Under the pieces are notes generated by a model. It worked only from the letters and a program-made list of their open reading frames with translations. It searched no databases and was not told the origin of the DNA. From positions 1 to 64,000 of the forward strand of contig CAAENA010000017.1 in the NCBI GenBank assembly GCA_900757205.1: 64,000 bases of DNA, read 5' to 3'. The translations under genes were made by a program, and so were the position numbers. The DNA comes from an uncultured Collinsella sp. GTDB taxonomy: Bacteria; Actinomycetota; Coriobacteriia; Coriobacteriales; Coriobacteriaceae. Positions 8,015 through 18,400 of this stretch are shown in pieces (position 1 is the stretch's first letter; every line of letters begins with the position of its first letter).

Positions 8015-9199
8015 ATGGTTCAACCGAAAACCCAAGGAAATCACCGAGCATATCCAAAGGAGCTGGCGATATATGTCGAGCGTATCCTATTGGAGGAAAC
8101 CGATGCTGGGCTTGGCAAAGGGTTGAGCGTTTCTGACATAATGGCGGAGCTTAAAGCTCGTTACGGCTATGAAGTTAAGCGCGACACAGTGCAGGGCGTA
8201 TTGAACGCACTTGTTGATTCTGGATCAAAAAAGCCTTCGCTCTGCAATAATGCGGGTGCCAGCCCGTTAACCGAGATGAATAGAATCGACCTCGACAACA
8301 GTTGCCTGAATCCGTCCTGCACAGTGATTTCAAGTCGGTTGGCTTGTAAGGGCGAACGACTGACGAATGGTGAGGGGAATCCTGCTCCTAAAAATGCGAA
8401 GCGCCTGTACAGCATAGAGCGTCAAATTGATGGTGCACAAATTGAGCATCTGTGCCGTCTCATTGAAGCCTCTACGGGCGTGGGCGGAGCCGACGCACTC
8501 GAGCATGCAGTTCTTCGCTTACTGTGCGGCGAAGAAAGGCGGCAGATTGAAGATCGCTTGGCTCAAGAAAACGCCCTGCTCAAAAGCGGCAGAATTGCAA
8601 ATATGGAAGCAACGCTTGCAAATTTGAGGTTATTGGAAAAGGCCATTAGCCAAAGGCAGAGAGTCCGCTTTCGAACTTCTGATAAGGGACGATTGCATAG
8701 TCATACGCCATATCATCTATGTATGCACGATGGCTACTACTACCTGTTTGTGGGTCACAAGGGTGCCACGAGGTCTTTTGACGCAATTCGAGTTGATAAT
8801 CTATGGGATATAGCCATTGCTGGACCAGTGGACGATGCAAAAGGTCGTTTTGAAGCGATGGTCGAAGAGGCGAAGAGATTCTCTCGTGCTGGCGTGAACA
8901 GGATGTTTAGCGACGATATCGTTTCGGTTCGCGTAAGGTGCCATAGCCAGGCAAAGGAGAAGTATCTTTTAGCCGAATTTGCCGGGAACGATGGGTTTCG
9001 GCGTGAGACGCAGGACGGGCATCCGAATCCAGAGTATTCGTTTATGGCATCGTATGACGGCATGAAAACATGGGCGATGAAGTGGCTCGATGTGTTTGAG
9101 ATACTTCAACCAAAGAAATTACGCGATGACGTTGTGGACATCATTGGACATAAATGTATCTATGTGAGTGCGAGGACTGATTCAAATGACACCTGCTGA
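8015..9199 (+). CDS. WYL-domain regulator with N-terminal winged helix
   Basis: This is a 394-residue putative transcription factor. Residues about 10-75 form a winged-helix domain (LSVSDIMAELKARYGYEVKR). The middle and C-terminal part holds a WYL-like domain, best seen in PYHLCMHDGYYYLFVGHKG and SFDAIRVDNLWDIAI near 230-265. WYL regulators bind ligands, often nucleic acid or nucleotides, and commonly control defence operons such as BREX, CBASS and CRISPR loci. The ATG at 8015 follows GGAGGC by 5 nt. The gene overlaps the start of the SF1 helicase gene by 14 bp, which indicates one operon and suggests that it controls that helicase. The region between the two domains (about 90-130) looks like a linker. 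Confidence 0.82.
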   Translation: MVQPKTQGNHRAYPKELAIYVERILLEETDAGLGKGLSVSDIMAELKARYGYEVKRDTVQGVLNALVDSGSKKPSLCNNAGASPLTEMNRIDLDNSCLNPSCTVISSRLACKGERLTNGEGNPAPKNAKRLYSIERQIDGAQIEHLCRLIEASTGVGGADALEHAVLRLLCGEERRQIEDRLAQENALLKSGRIANMEATLANLRLLEKAISQRQRVRFRTSDKGRLHSHTPYHLCMHDGYYYLFVGHKGATRSFDAIRVDNLWDIAIAGPVDDAKGRFEAMVEEAKRFSRAGVNRMFSDDIVSVRVRCHSQAKEKYLLAEFAGNDGFRRETQDGHPNPEYSFMASYDGMKTWAMKWLDVFEILQPKKLRDDVVDIIGHKCIYVSARTDSNDTC

Positions 9200-12100
9200 G
9201 AAAAAGCAAGCAATTGGCGATGCGTTGGATTATTGGTATTTGCTCGATTTTTTGAGCCAAGGCGATCAGCCCGAAGATGAAGTGGACCCGCCTAGGCCCA
9301 GAAAAGGAATGCTCGATGACTGCTTTGTCCCAAAAGAGCGGAACGACCAGGACCTAAGGACGCCTTCTGAAGAAGCGAGAGAGCGTGCGGATGGCGTCAC
9401 GAACGGCGAAAACTGGCCGATCTCAACGATTTACTGTCACCTTGGCTCTGTTCCACGCGAAGCGGTCATGACGTATCTTGCGAATAGACCGGGGAATGAA
9501 ATCGAAAAAGAGGACGAGTGCATGACGGTTGCGCTATTAGGTATGAGTCCTGATGGCCAATTTGTCAGCTTTGAGTTGTCCTCCTTATTTTGGTGGTTGG
9601 AGAAGAATGTAGGGAATAGCCCAAATGCCATCGGTAGTTTCGAGGAAGAACAGGACGCTATTCGCAAGGAGATCAATCAAAAACTCGATGGAACAAAGCT
9701 GACGTATGGTGTCATTAGGGACATTGTCGATAGTTACGTCCGACCAAAGGTTAAGGGGATAGCCAACTGCCTTCCCGACGGTGACGGGGCTGAGCGTATC
9801 AGCGAGTGGTGTTCAAGGCTGCTTGTTGAATATAGAGCAATGAAGCCAAAGGACAATGGGGACGATGCGTGCCCAGTGTTCGATCAATCCCTCTGTCACT
9901 CATTTTTCGCAAAAGATATTTCCAAGATAAATGAGCAGTTCAGCAAGCCAAGATCTCTCGACTCTCATCGAGAGGGGCCGTTGCCTCTTGTCTCCGCTTA
10001 CCTTGAAGGTGGCTTGAGAGATGAGTCTGCCTGCGGAGTGATTGATCTTCTGGGTGGCGAAGACGATGACGATCTGACCGCCAGTGTAGATTTCTTCTCT
10101 GAGGTGTTGGGAGCTGGCGCTACGCCTATCGGTCGTTGGCCGAGTAAGTACTCCTTGAGTTTGATGCAACAAGTGGCAGTAAATCTCGCGGTTGGTCGTG
10201 GCGGTTCGACGCGCAAATATCCCGCAAACGACGTTATGTCGGTTAACGGTCCTCCGGGCACGGGAAAAACAACCCTGCTCAAGGATATCGTTGCGGCTAA
10301 TGTTGTCGAAAAAGCCCGCCTGCTGTGTGGATATGACAAGCCCGATGACGCCTTCGAAGAGGTAAAGCTGAGCAAACGATATCTCCAGTTCGTTAAGAAT
10401 CCTTACCGTTTTAAGGAGGGCGAAACTGGAGACAAGATTAAAAAACTCAGCATATTGGTCTGCTCGACAAACAATGCAGCAGTTGAGAATATCGCCAAAG
10501 AGCTTCCTGATGGGAAGGCCTTTTTGGAGGGTATTGACGAATCTGAGAAAAAGGAGTTTCTAGAGTCAGATTTGTCCAACATTGTTTGGGGAAAGAAAAA
10601 CGAGCAGAAAACGGTGGACGATCTCTATTTCTCTTCGGCGCTCGTTGACAATAAAGGCAATCTTCGCGACCCTGCACATCCTGGGCTTATGGTTGCGGCA
10701 TGTCTGGGAAACCGTAGGAATATTAATAACTTCAGAGATTGCGAGCTTTCTTCGCTGCAGTTTAACGGTGGGCTGGGAAAGGGCGGACGGTTTTCTGAGG
10801 CGAAGAAGCTGTTTCTTGCTCAATACAAAAAGGTAACCGAGCGATTCAACAGAATGGAGGAGCAAGCAGCCGGGGAGTGCGAACTTCTGAACCGCAAGAA
10901 GCATTTGTCCCAATTAAATTGTAGGTGTCAAAAGGACGAGCGAGAGATAGTTGAAGAGCTGACAACCGAAACGGTATGCCTGTCTCGTCCTTTTGAAGGC
11001 AGTTCCGCAGGTGATGTCCGGAAATATCTTGATGACATTGCGAAGGATACTGCTGATTATGAGGCGAGAAGGAATAGGCTGGAAGCAGAATTGCGCGATG
11101 CGGAAGAAAAGGCCAGTGGGCTGATCGGGAGCATCTTCAATAGGAGCCGTTTGTCCGATAGCCGCGAGAAGCTCGATTCCTTTATGCTGCAAACCGCACC
11201 GGACCAGAGGCTTGTTGCGCTGCGTACGAAATTCGAGAACAAATACGAAAAACTAGAGAATGAAAAGAAGGAACTATCCTCTTTGTGGGTGAAGATCCAA
11301 GGTCAAAAGCGCAACAGAGTCGATGGTGCTGAATCTGTTGAGACGATTAATGGGCATTTTGTCGAGTGCATCTCAAAGGGGGATAGCGAAAGCCGAAAAA
11401 AGACTCATCTATATAATCCATCCGATGACCCTGACCTAAAAAAGGACCGCAACCTGCTATTTCTCTATGCATTGCAGGTGACACGCGAGTTCATCCTTGA
11501 ATCAAAATGTATGCGGAACAACATTGCGCTTCTACGAACATACTGGGGAGCCAAAGACAAGGGGGTCGATTCTGGCAAAAAGGAGTTAATAGAGTTCACG
11601 CAAGCCGATAGAAGGAGTATGGCCCCTGCGCTCTTTCAGACGCTCAGTTTGCTTACCCCAGTGATTTCTTCCACGTTTGCGTCGATTGGCCGCATGTTTG
11701 AGGACATTCAGATTGGGAAAGACCCTTTATTTGGCCTGCTGATAATAGATGAGGCGGGACAGGCTGTGCCGTATGCTGCTTTGGGCGCCCTTGCTCGCAG
11801 TCGACGTGCAATGATTGTCGGTGACCCTTCTCAGATTGAGCCTGTGATCACGGGGGATGTTAAGGAGCTCCGCGCTGTCCTCGGTAAAAAAGTATTACTA
11901 CCTTTTAAGGGGGATATTGCTTCGGTCCAGCGACTTGCCGACGCCGTTAACCCCTATGGCCACCTGCGCAGCAACGGCGAGGATGATCAATGGATTGGCT
12001 GCCCGCTTGTGGTTCACCGTCGCTGCATATCACCCATGTTCGATATCTCAAATCAGATCTCGTATCAGGGCTCCATGCTTAACGAGACGGCTAGCCCAAA

Positions 12101-13787
12101 AAAGGATCTCGCTGACAGCTTTTATCTAAAGTCCTCACAGTGGATCAATGTTGCGGGATTTGAACGTGGCAATCGCGATCATTATGTTGATGCCCAGGGC
12201 GATAGAGTGTACGAGATTGTCAAGGACGCTTTTGATAAGGCCGTAGCTACGGCTGAGAAAAAAGCTCGCGAATCGGGCAAGTCCGAGGGACTTGTTATTC
12301 CAAGCCTCTATATTATTTCTCCGTTTAAAACCGTTGTCAGGGGGCTTCAGGACCGGCTGTTAAGTGCTAGGACTGAAGTGGCTGATAAAGATGCATGGCA
12401 ATACTTCGCAAAGCATAATATTGGTACGGTTCATACGTTCCAAGGTAAAGAAGCCCATCAAGTGGTATTTGTCTTAGGGTGTGATACAAGGCGCAGCTGT
12501 GAGGGTGCAATCAAGTTTGTAAACCCAAATATCGTGAATGTCGCGGCAAGCCGAGCCAAGTATCGCCTCTACGTAATTGCTGACTATGCAGCGTGGAAGA
12601 TCAACGAGAACGTTGCAACGATGAAGCGAATTCTCGATACGGCATGGGTTAAGCATTGGGAAAAATACCAGACAACTGGAGCTATTGAGGAGCTCAATGC
12701 GGCGAAAGATATGCTGCCGCGAGGAGAATCTCTTCCACGGGAGGCAACTGACGCGGACGAGGAACATGTCAATGAAGATGATTGGTGTCCTGATGTAAGC
12801 ACCGATTCCTATTTGGACAATGTGAACGAAGCGTTCAAAAGCTTTAATCTGGATGCAGAAGACTGTCGAATCATAGGCTTCTCTTCGCGCGAAGCTCTTC
12901 AAAGCGCATTCGCTGATTGCGCGTGCGACCAAAATGGCAAAAATAGGGTGCTTGAGAATATCGAGCAGGGGCTTCTTTTGTGCAAGATATTTGGCATTGG
13001 CAGTGTTGGTACCGATAGCGATTCAGATTGCGCATTTTGCCTGCTAATGTTCTGCCGTGCGGCGGAGAGATACTTGCGTTTGAAATTGCTGCCGACCTTG
13101 AAGGCCATTGCTCCCGATTATGTTGTTGCAAGAAAGCCGCTCAAGGAGCTTGAGGGCCTTAACCTCGGTCAATACAAAAGGTTAATTGAAAAAAAGAGTG
13201 AGCTACTGGTATCCTCTGTTCGAGTTGAAAATGCTGAACTGACGCAGGCGTCAAAGGGGGACTGGTGGAGGACACTCGGCGAAACACTGGGTCGATTCAC
13301 TGAATTTCGTAATAGCGCCTGTCACACCGACCGAGAAGAGATGGTTAGCGCGGGCGAGGTCTGGCTGGCGCTTCGATGCCTTTTCACTGCTTTTCAGCTT
13401 GATGAACATGGCCATAAGAGTGTGGAAATCATGCGAGAGGGCGTTGTCTACGAAGCGGCTTGTGCGGGGGCCGAACGTTTGCCGGTCTGTTACTCAAAGG
13501 ATCAGGCGGAAGCTAAGGGCTATGCCCCGATTTCGAAAATACTGAGAGAGGGTGGCTCAGGGATTGGGTCTGTAAAAGCTAACAAAATGTTGATGGAACA
13601 AGGATATCTGCGACTTTACGATGAGGGCGAAGAGGCTCTACGACAATGCAAGGTTCCGTCCGATAAAGGCTTTGAGCTGGGCGCAATCATTGTGTGCGGA
13701 GAAAAGAACGGCGACGTATTCTACTACGCGCAGTATCCCCTGGCGAAAGCCAAAGAGATATGCGACCTATTTGAATCTAAATCGTAA
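9186..13787 (+). CDS. Large SF1 (COG1112/Upf1-like) helicase with C-terminal HEPN-like domain
   Basis: This 1533-residue protein carries SF1 helicase motifs: Walker A NGPPGTGKTTLLKD (about 354-367), Walker B LLIIDEAGQAVP (DEAG near 855), motif III GDPSQIEPV (about 879), motif V TVHTFQGKEAHQVVF (about 1080) and motif VI VNVAASRAKYRLYV (about 1117-1130). About 500 residues between motifs I and II include a charged coiled coil, as in Dna2/Upf1-like COG1112 helicases. Downstream, residues about 1230-1410 are helical and contain EFRNSACHTD, with R1375 and H1380 fitting the R-X4-H catalytic motif of HEPN ribonucleases. The last 85 residues (PISKILREGG, VKANKMLMEQGYL) resemble a small winged-helix or KilA-C-like domain. 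The ATG at 9186 follows CGAGGA. It is co-transcribed with the WYL regulator and is probably an anti-phage effector. Helicase assignment is firm; the C-terminal domains are inferred. Confidence 0.8.
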   Translation: MTPAEKKQAIGDALDYWYLLDFLSQGDQPEDEVDPPRPRKGMLDDCFVPKERNDQDLRTPSEEARERADGVTNGENWPISTIYCHLGSVPREAVMTYLANRPGNEIEKEDECMTVALLGMSPDGQFVSFELSSLFWWLEKNVGNSPNAIGSFEEEQDAIRKEINQKLDGTKLTYGVIRDIVDSYVRPKVKGIANCLPDGDGAERISEWCSRLLVEYRAMKPKDNGDDACPVFDQSLCHSFFAKDISKINEQFSKPRSLDSHREGPLPLVSAYLEGGLRDESACGVIDLLGGEDDDDLTASVDFFSEVLGAGATPIGRWPSKYSLSLMQQVAVNLAVGRGGSTRKYPANDVMSVNGPPGTGKTTLLKDIVAANVVEKARLLCGYDKPDDAFEEVKLSKRYLQFVKNPYRFKEGETGDKIKKLSILVCSTNNAAVENIAKELPDGKAFLEGIDESEKKEFLESDLSNIVWGKKNEQKTVDDLYFSSALVDNKGNLRDPAHPGLMVAACLGNRRNINNFRDCELSSLQFNGGLGKGGRFSEAKKLFLAQYKKVTERFNRMEEQAAGECELLNRKKHLSQLNCRCQKDEREIVEELTTETVCLSRPFEGSSAGDVRKYLDDIAKDTADYEARRNRLEAELRDAEEKASGLIGSIFNRSRLSDSREKLDSFMLQTAPDQRLVALRTKFENKYEKLENEKKELSSLWVKIQGQKRNRVDGAESVETINGHFVECISKGDSESRKKTHLYNPSDDPDLKKDRNLLFLYALQVTREFILESKCMRNNIALLRTYWGAKDKGVDSGKKELIEFTQADRRSMAPALFQTLSLLTPVISSTFASIGRMFEDIQIGKDPLFGLLIIDEAGQAVPYAALGALARSRRAMIVGDPSQIEPVITGDVKELRAVLGKKVLLPFKGDIASVQRLADAVNPYGHLRSNGEDDQWIGCPLVVHRRCISPMFDISNQISYQGSMLNETASPKKDLADSFYLKSSQWINVAGFERGNRDHYVDAQGDRVYEIVKDAFDKAVATAEKKARESGKSEGLVIPSLYIISPFKTVVRGLQDRLLSARTEVADKDAWQYFAKHNIGTVHTFQGKEAHQVVFVLGCDTRRSCEGAIKFVNPNIVNVAASRAKYRLYVIADYAAWKINENVATMKRILDTAWVKHWEKYQTTGAIEELNAAKDMLPRGESLPREATDADEEHVNEDDWCPDVSTDSYLDNVNEAFKSFNLDAEDCRIIGFSSREALQSAFADCACDQNGKNRVLENIEQGLLLCKIFGIGSVGTDSDSDCAFCLLMFCRAAERYLRLKLLPTLKAIAPDYVVARKPLKELEGLNLGQYKRLIEKKSELLVSSVRVENAELTQASKGDWWRTLGETLGRFTEFRNSACHTDREEMVSAGEVWLALRCLFTAFQLDEHGHKSVEIMREGVVYEAACAGAERLPVCYSKDQAEAKGYAPISKILREGGSGIGSVKANKMLMEQGYLRLYDEGEEALRQCKVPSDKGFELGAIIVCGEKNGDVFYYAQYPLAKAKEICDLFESKS

Positions 13788-13819
13788 TTTGGCCCAAGGC
13801 TAAGTGCGCTTTATGGTTT

Positions 13820-13866
13820 AACCTGCAATCTAACGCTATATAGCGGTAGATTGCAGGTTGCTTTTT
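13820..13866 (+). terminator. Terminator of the WYL-helicase operon
   Basis: AACCTGCAATCTA (13820-13832) pairs perfectly with TAGATTGCAGGTT (13847-13859), with further pairing inside. GCTTTTT follows at 13860-13866. Confidence 0.9.
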
Positions 13867-13917
13867 ATCTCTTTTCACTATTCTGCAGGTGTCAGTTGTT
13901 CGAAGGGAGATTCAAAG

Positions 13918-14223
13918 ATGCTTGAGTCCGATTGTATTTATATTTGCGACGAGTCGAGTGAGGCGGATCTCACGTGCACGCTTTTGCAGATGAGGCAGAT
14001 AGTTGACGAGGCAATTGATCTTGCCTATGAGCTCGAGGACTCCTCTGTTGCTTACAAGGGAGTTGTTGACGGCTTGTTGGCCACGTGGGAGTCGTTGTGC
14101 TACCGCAATGCCGCCGTCCATGAGCTTATTCAATCTGTTCTGCATGAGCGTAATGAGACCCTGCGATTTGATGAATTACAAATGCGTAATGATGAAGTAC
14201 CCGAGCGGCCAATATGCCGATAA
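13918..14223 (+). CDS. Small acidic hypothetical protein
   Basis: This 101-residue acidic, helical-looking protein has no recognisable domain, signal peptide or membrane segment. The ATG at 13918 follows GAAGGGAG. An upstream in-frame start at 13858 lies inside the terminator stem of the preceding gene and was rejected. It stands alone after the WYL-helicase terminator. Confidence 0.5.
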   Translation: MLESDCIYICDESSEADLTCTLLQMRQIVDEAIDLAYELEDSSVAYKGVVDGLLATWESLCYRNAAVHELIQSVLHERNETLRFDELQMRNDEVPERPICR

Positions 14224-14325
14224 CAGCATTTGTTTGTCTCTGAGGGCAACAGTCTTGTTCAATCCCTCGAAGACAGTGTTTTCTTACATTAGCTTGCGAA
14301 CGTAGCCTTCTTTGAAAGGAAGATC

Positions 14326-15150
14326 GTGAACACTTCTATCCAAATACCATCCAGCGCCGTTGAGACCGCGCCCCGCACCGCCAAGGGCGAGGTCGTCAAG
14401 CTCGTGCAGGGCGCGCTGCTTATTGCCGTCGTCGCGATTGCCGTTGTCGGCATCGCCTCCGTCGCCGCCCCATTTTGCGTCTGGAAGGGCGAGGTCGCGC
14501 TGTTCCTGAACGAGTCGTTCCACGCTGCCTTCTCCATCTCCGCGATTGCGGAGTACGCGTCGGCTGTGCCCGGGTCCGATTGGGCGTCGCTGCTCGTGGC
14601 CGCGCTCATCGCGGCCTACCCTGCCTACCATGCCGCCTGGCGCGTTCGCGAGGGCCTTGGACTCAGCTGCGAGGCTCCGGTGTTCAGCGGGCGCGTGTCG
14701 CGCTCTCTCGCCGCGGTGAGCGCCTGCCTGCTGCTGGCGATGCTGTTCATGGGCTATGGAACGGCCTGGCTCATCAACGGCAGCGCGATGGGTGACCAGA
14801 GCCTTGTTGAGTCGGGGCACAATGTATGGGCCGTTTCCATCATGATCATGCTGGGCTGCGCCCTGATGTGCCTGTTCAAGTGGTTCCTTGCCAAGGGCCC
14901 CGGACGCAATTTCGGCAGCGGCTTTGCCGTCGAGCTGATCCGCCTCGCCGACGTCCTGCTGAAGCGCGCGAGCTCGAACCTGGTGTTGTGCTACGTGGCC
15001 GAGCTGCTTGCCTGCCTGCTGGCGCTGGCCTTCATTGCCGTAGCCTATGTCGTCGTGAGCGTGGCCATCGCGCTCGCGTTCGCAGCCGTGGCCTTGGCGG
15101 TGTGCATTGCCGGACTCCCCATTATCCTTGCTGCCTCGTGGCGCAGGTAG
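14326..15150 (+). CDS. Hypothetical multi-pass membrane protein
   Basis: This 274-residue protein starts at GTG 14326 behind AAAGGA. About six hydrophobic helices are visible, near residues 24-50, 85-105, 125-150, 165-190 and a long paired segment at 220-272. Loops are short and no enzymatic motif is seen. The C-terminus is almost entirely hydrophobic. Its GC is high and similar to the core genes, unlike the helicase operon just upstream. No family is recognised. Confidence 0.6.
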   Translation: MNTSIQIPSSAVETAPRTAKGEVVKLVQGALLIAVVAIAVVGIASVAAPFCVWKGEVALFLNESFHAAFSISAIAEYASAVPGSDWASLLVAALIAAYPAYHAAWRVREGLGLSCEAPVFSGRVSRSLAAVSACLLLAMLFMGYGTAWLINGSAMGDQSLVESGHNVWAVSIMIMLGCALMCLFKWFLAKGPGRNFGSGFAVELIRLADVLLKRASSNLVLCYVAELLACLLALAFIAVAYVVVSVAIALAFAAVALAVCIAGLPIILAASWRR

Positions 15151-15198
15151 CGGGGGGGGGTGTTCCCGATTGCCCGCGGTGTCCACGACCCGGTGCCG

Positions 15199-15257
15199 CC
15201 CCGTGGCCGGCGGCTCGGTATGGACTTGCGGAGACTCGACCGCAAATGGCCACGGGG
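15199..15257. repeat. Nested inverted repeat downstream of the membrane protein gene
   Basis: CCCCGTGGCC (15199-15208) pairs with GGCCACGGGG (15248-15257). Inside lies TTGCGG and CCGCAA around an 8-nt loop. No T-run follows. It may act as a terminator or be an intergenic repeat element. Confidence 0.5.
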
Positions 15258-15264
15258 TGACTAT

Positions 15265-15345
15265 GCAGGTTCTTGTCACGGTGTGAGAAAAACTTGCAAG
15301 AATCGCAAGTTCTTGTCATGCGATGAGAAAAACTTGCGAGTGGTC
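15265..15345 (+). repeat. Two tandem 40-bp palindromic units upstream of the helicase-PIWI-like operon
   Basis: Unit 1 (15265-15304) and unit 2 (15305-15345) share GTTCTTGTCA and TGAGAAAAACTTGC. Each is an imperfect dyad: GCAAGTTCTTGTCAT opposes ATGAGAAAAACTTGC. The central bases change together (CAC/GTG in unit 1, CAT/ATG in unit 2), so the dyad is conserved. They lie 120 bp before the operon start and could be operator sites or RNA hairpins. They are contiguous, without spacers. The remaining 120 bp up to the gene show no ORF. Confidence 0.75.
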
Positions 15346-15467
15346 GCCGACAGTTTCTCTTTCCTTTTCTCAAGCGGCATAGATGCCGTCGCTCAGCCAC
15401 CCTGCGTGAGTTTTGTCCGCATGGGATGGTATTCAACACATGCAACAACTAAATCGGAGGTTTGACC

Positions 15468-18400
15468 ATGGCAACGTGGGGTCTTAGCTGTCAATCGAAT
15501 CAGTCGTCTGCGGGCGACAAGGAGCTTTCTCCCTATCTTGCGCGCCAAAAGGCGATGCGCGAGTTTTTTGAGCGTGCGCTGTTTGTCCCCAAGGATCAGG
15601 ACAACAACGGCCTGTACTTTTTGGGCGCCACAACGGGCTCGGGTAAAAACTACACGGCCGAGCAGGTCACGGCAGACCTGATTGCCGGCGGCTGGGATGA
15701 GTCGGGCTGTTTTAATAAATGTCCCGGTCGCCGTACTCTGGTGTTTGTGGTTCCGGGTAAGGACAACCGCGACAACTATGTTGCAAACGTGCGCGAATTG
15801 TTGGTTGAGCAGGGCATGAGTGACGATGATGCGGAGCGCATGGTGTTCGATCTTCCGCGAGCGGGCGAGAACATCAAAAACTGGATCGACGCCACGTTTG
15901 ACAAGGGCAGCGTAAGGCCGCGCGATATTCCATGCCCCTTTGGAGCAAAGGACGAGGCCGTTCTTCGCGATATTGCGCACGCGTGGCGCGATGTGATGGA
16001 GGTCGCCGATGATCTTTTGGGCATTTTGGACAAGAAGGAGCGTCTGGGAAGTGTTGTCGACCGCCTGACTCCAGGGCTGTGGGATAAGCTGGCGTTGGCA
16101 GACGCGAACTTGCGTCGAGCGGTGAGTCGTGGACGCCAGAGCATCACGCGTGGCTTTGAGGAAATTCCCCGGATTTGGCCTTCGGCATTGCTCAACGATA
16201 AGCGCACGCCGCATGTAATTGCATGCACGCCGCAAAAGCTCGTCAATAGAATCGATACGGTGACAGGAGCGGGCGTCGTGTTCTTTAACGCAACGGTTGC
16301 CGACGAATGCCTGTTTATCTTTGACGAGATCGACCATGCGAAGGCCGATATGCTGTCGATGCTGGCGGCGGGACATATGAAATTTCAGCCCGACGAGATG
16401 CTGCGCATTCTCGACCGTCATTTTAATGGTGGCGTGGTGGATCCTCTGCTGCTGGGAAATCGGGACCAGTGGATGGCGGTCTATACGCATGCCTCGACCT
16501 CGGGCGAGCACGAGGGGTCAAACGCGGCAACGGGCAAGGTTTCGCGCGCAAGTGTGGAGACGGCTGCCGAAGAGATCGCCAAGGGTGCCAAGCGTATTCA
16601 AAAGATGATCGCTGCGTGTATTCAGGATATGGAGCTGCAGCAGCCTTTTGCCCTGTCTGACAAGGCGAAAGACGAGCAGCTTGCCGGTCGTCATCTGTTT
16701 GGCAGCGACGATATTTCGGTGGGCGATGGCCTGTCGAATCCCTTGCGCTATGAGCTCGATACTCGCCGCTACCGCAACATGATTACGTCTTGTGGGACGG
16801 ACGAGCAGCAGACCGTCAATAAGGCGGTGCGCCGTGCGCGCGGCCTTGTCAGGATGGTGGTGGGCCATCTTGCCCGCTGTGCCACGCTTATGGACAAGCT
16901 GTACTACGGCAGCATTTCGTACAAGGACGATCTTTCGCGCAAGAATATCATCGATGCCCTGGGCATTAGGAACGACCAGACCAACGAGAAATACTTCTGG
17001 AATTCGCTGATGCTGGCGCTGTTCTTTAAGGACCGCAAGAACGACGAAATCGATACCGCTGACGACTCGATGTATGCGCGTGGTGTTGACTACCTGGTGA
17101 TGGAAACCACCATCGACCATATGTTTACCACGTACCTCACCAACCACGGCATTGAGCGCATGCCCGAGGCGTATCTGGCCTCCATTGCCGCCAAGGCTCC
17201 CTGCGTGTGCATGAGCGCCACCTGGAACGCGCCGACCATTAAGAACTTTGATCTGGATTATCTGGACGAAGTGCACGGCGTGGTTCGTAAAGATGCTTGG
17301 ATTGGCGAGCTCAACCAGGAGATCGTGCGACAGACCAAGCTATTCAACAAGCAGGCGGCAACGGTGTATGACGTCGACGTCGTTTGGGTCGACGAGTCCA
17401 AGAAGCTTGCCGGCATGGCGGCCGTGGCCGGCGGCGTCTATGGCGGCGGTATCGTGTCGCCCGACGAGGTGTACGAGCATGTGATGGAATTCTTTGACCA
17501 GATTGGCGTGAGTGAAGGACTTGCGGTGTGCCTGCGCCGAAAGATTGCCGACAGGGTGACCACGAGCGATGCCGAAAGCATCGAGTTTGAACTCAAGCGT
17601 CTGAGCAAGACCCTCGTTGCCGTGAGTGCTTGGGCACGTGGTGTGGCACGTAGTGAGCAGCAGGCGGGGGCTATCTTTACGACGCGCCACATGGGAAACC
17701 ATGGCGACTTTAATAGTTTGGCGCTTGATCTTGCTCGCGAAATCGTTGCCGAACTGGTGATTAGGAACGTTAAGTATCCCGAGGCCTCGTACGAGAAGTC
17801 GCTCGAGGAGGCCAAGGATATGGTGCCGTGCTTTAACGCTTCCGGCTGGGAGGAGGGCTGGCGCGGCGCTCAGGAACGTCTGAAGGACGGCGAGCCGACC
17901 CTGATGTTTATCAACCTTGCCGCTGGTGGCTTTTCCAAGAACCTTAAATACGAGGTGCCGGAGAGCCTGCGCAACACGGTGCGCCAGGTCGATTGTGGTT
18001 TTGGCAACGATGGGCGACATCCCAAGATGGACCTCGATTTTCTGTACGTGGAGTCGCCCACGAGCCGCCTGGCTTGGGGAGTCGATATGAGCTCAAAGAA
18101 GTTTGACCAGCAGGCGCTGCTTGGCGTGGTCGAACAGGAGGAGCTCGTGACGCGCGGTGAGATTCCGTTTATCCAGAAGCGCCATCGTGTGCGCACGGTA
18201 CTGGCGGGCGCCGGCGGAAAACTGCCGGTGCGCGACACCCTCTCGTACCAGGTCGAATGCGCTCGCATCGTGGCGCAGGCGGTGGGCCGCTTGATGCGTA
18301 CGAGCGTAAAGATGCTCCATGTGCAGGTAATGCTCGATCGCGAAATCGCCGCCGATTGCGATTTTTCGTTCTTGCACGATTTGCCGATGGGCTACGAGCT

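Noticed and set aside
15265..15345. CRISPR array
   Set aside because: Only two units, contiguous with no spacers, and no cas genes. They are tandem palindromes instead.
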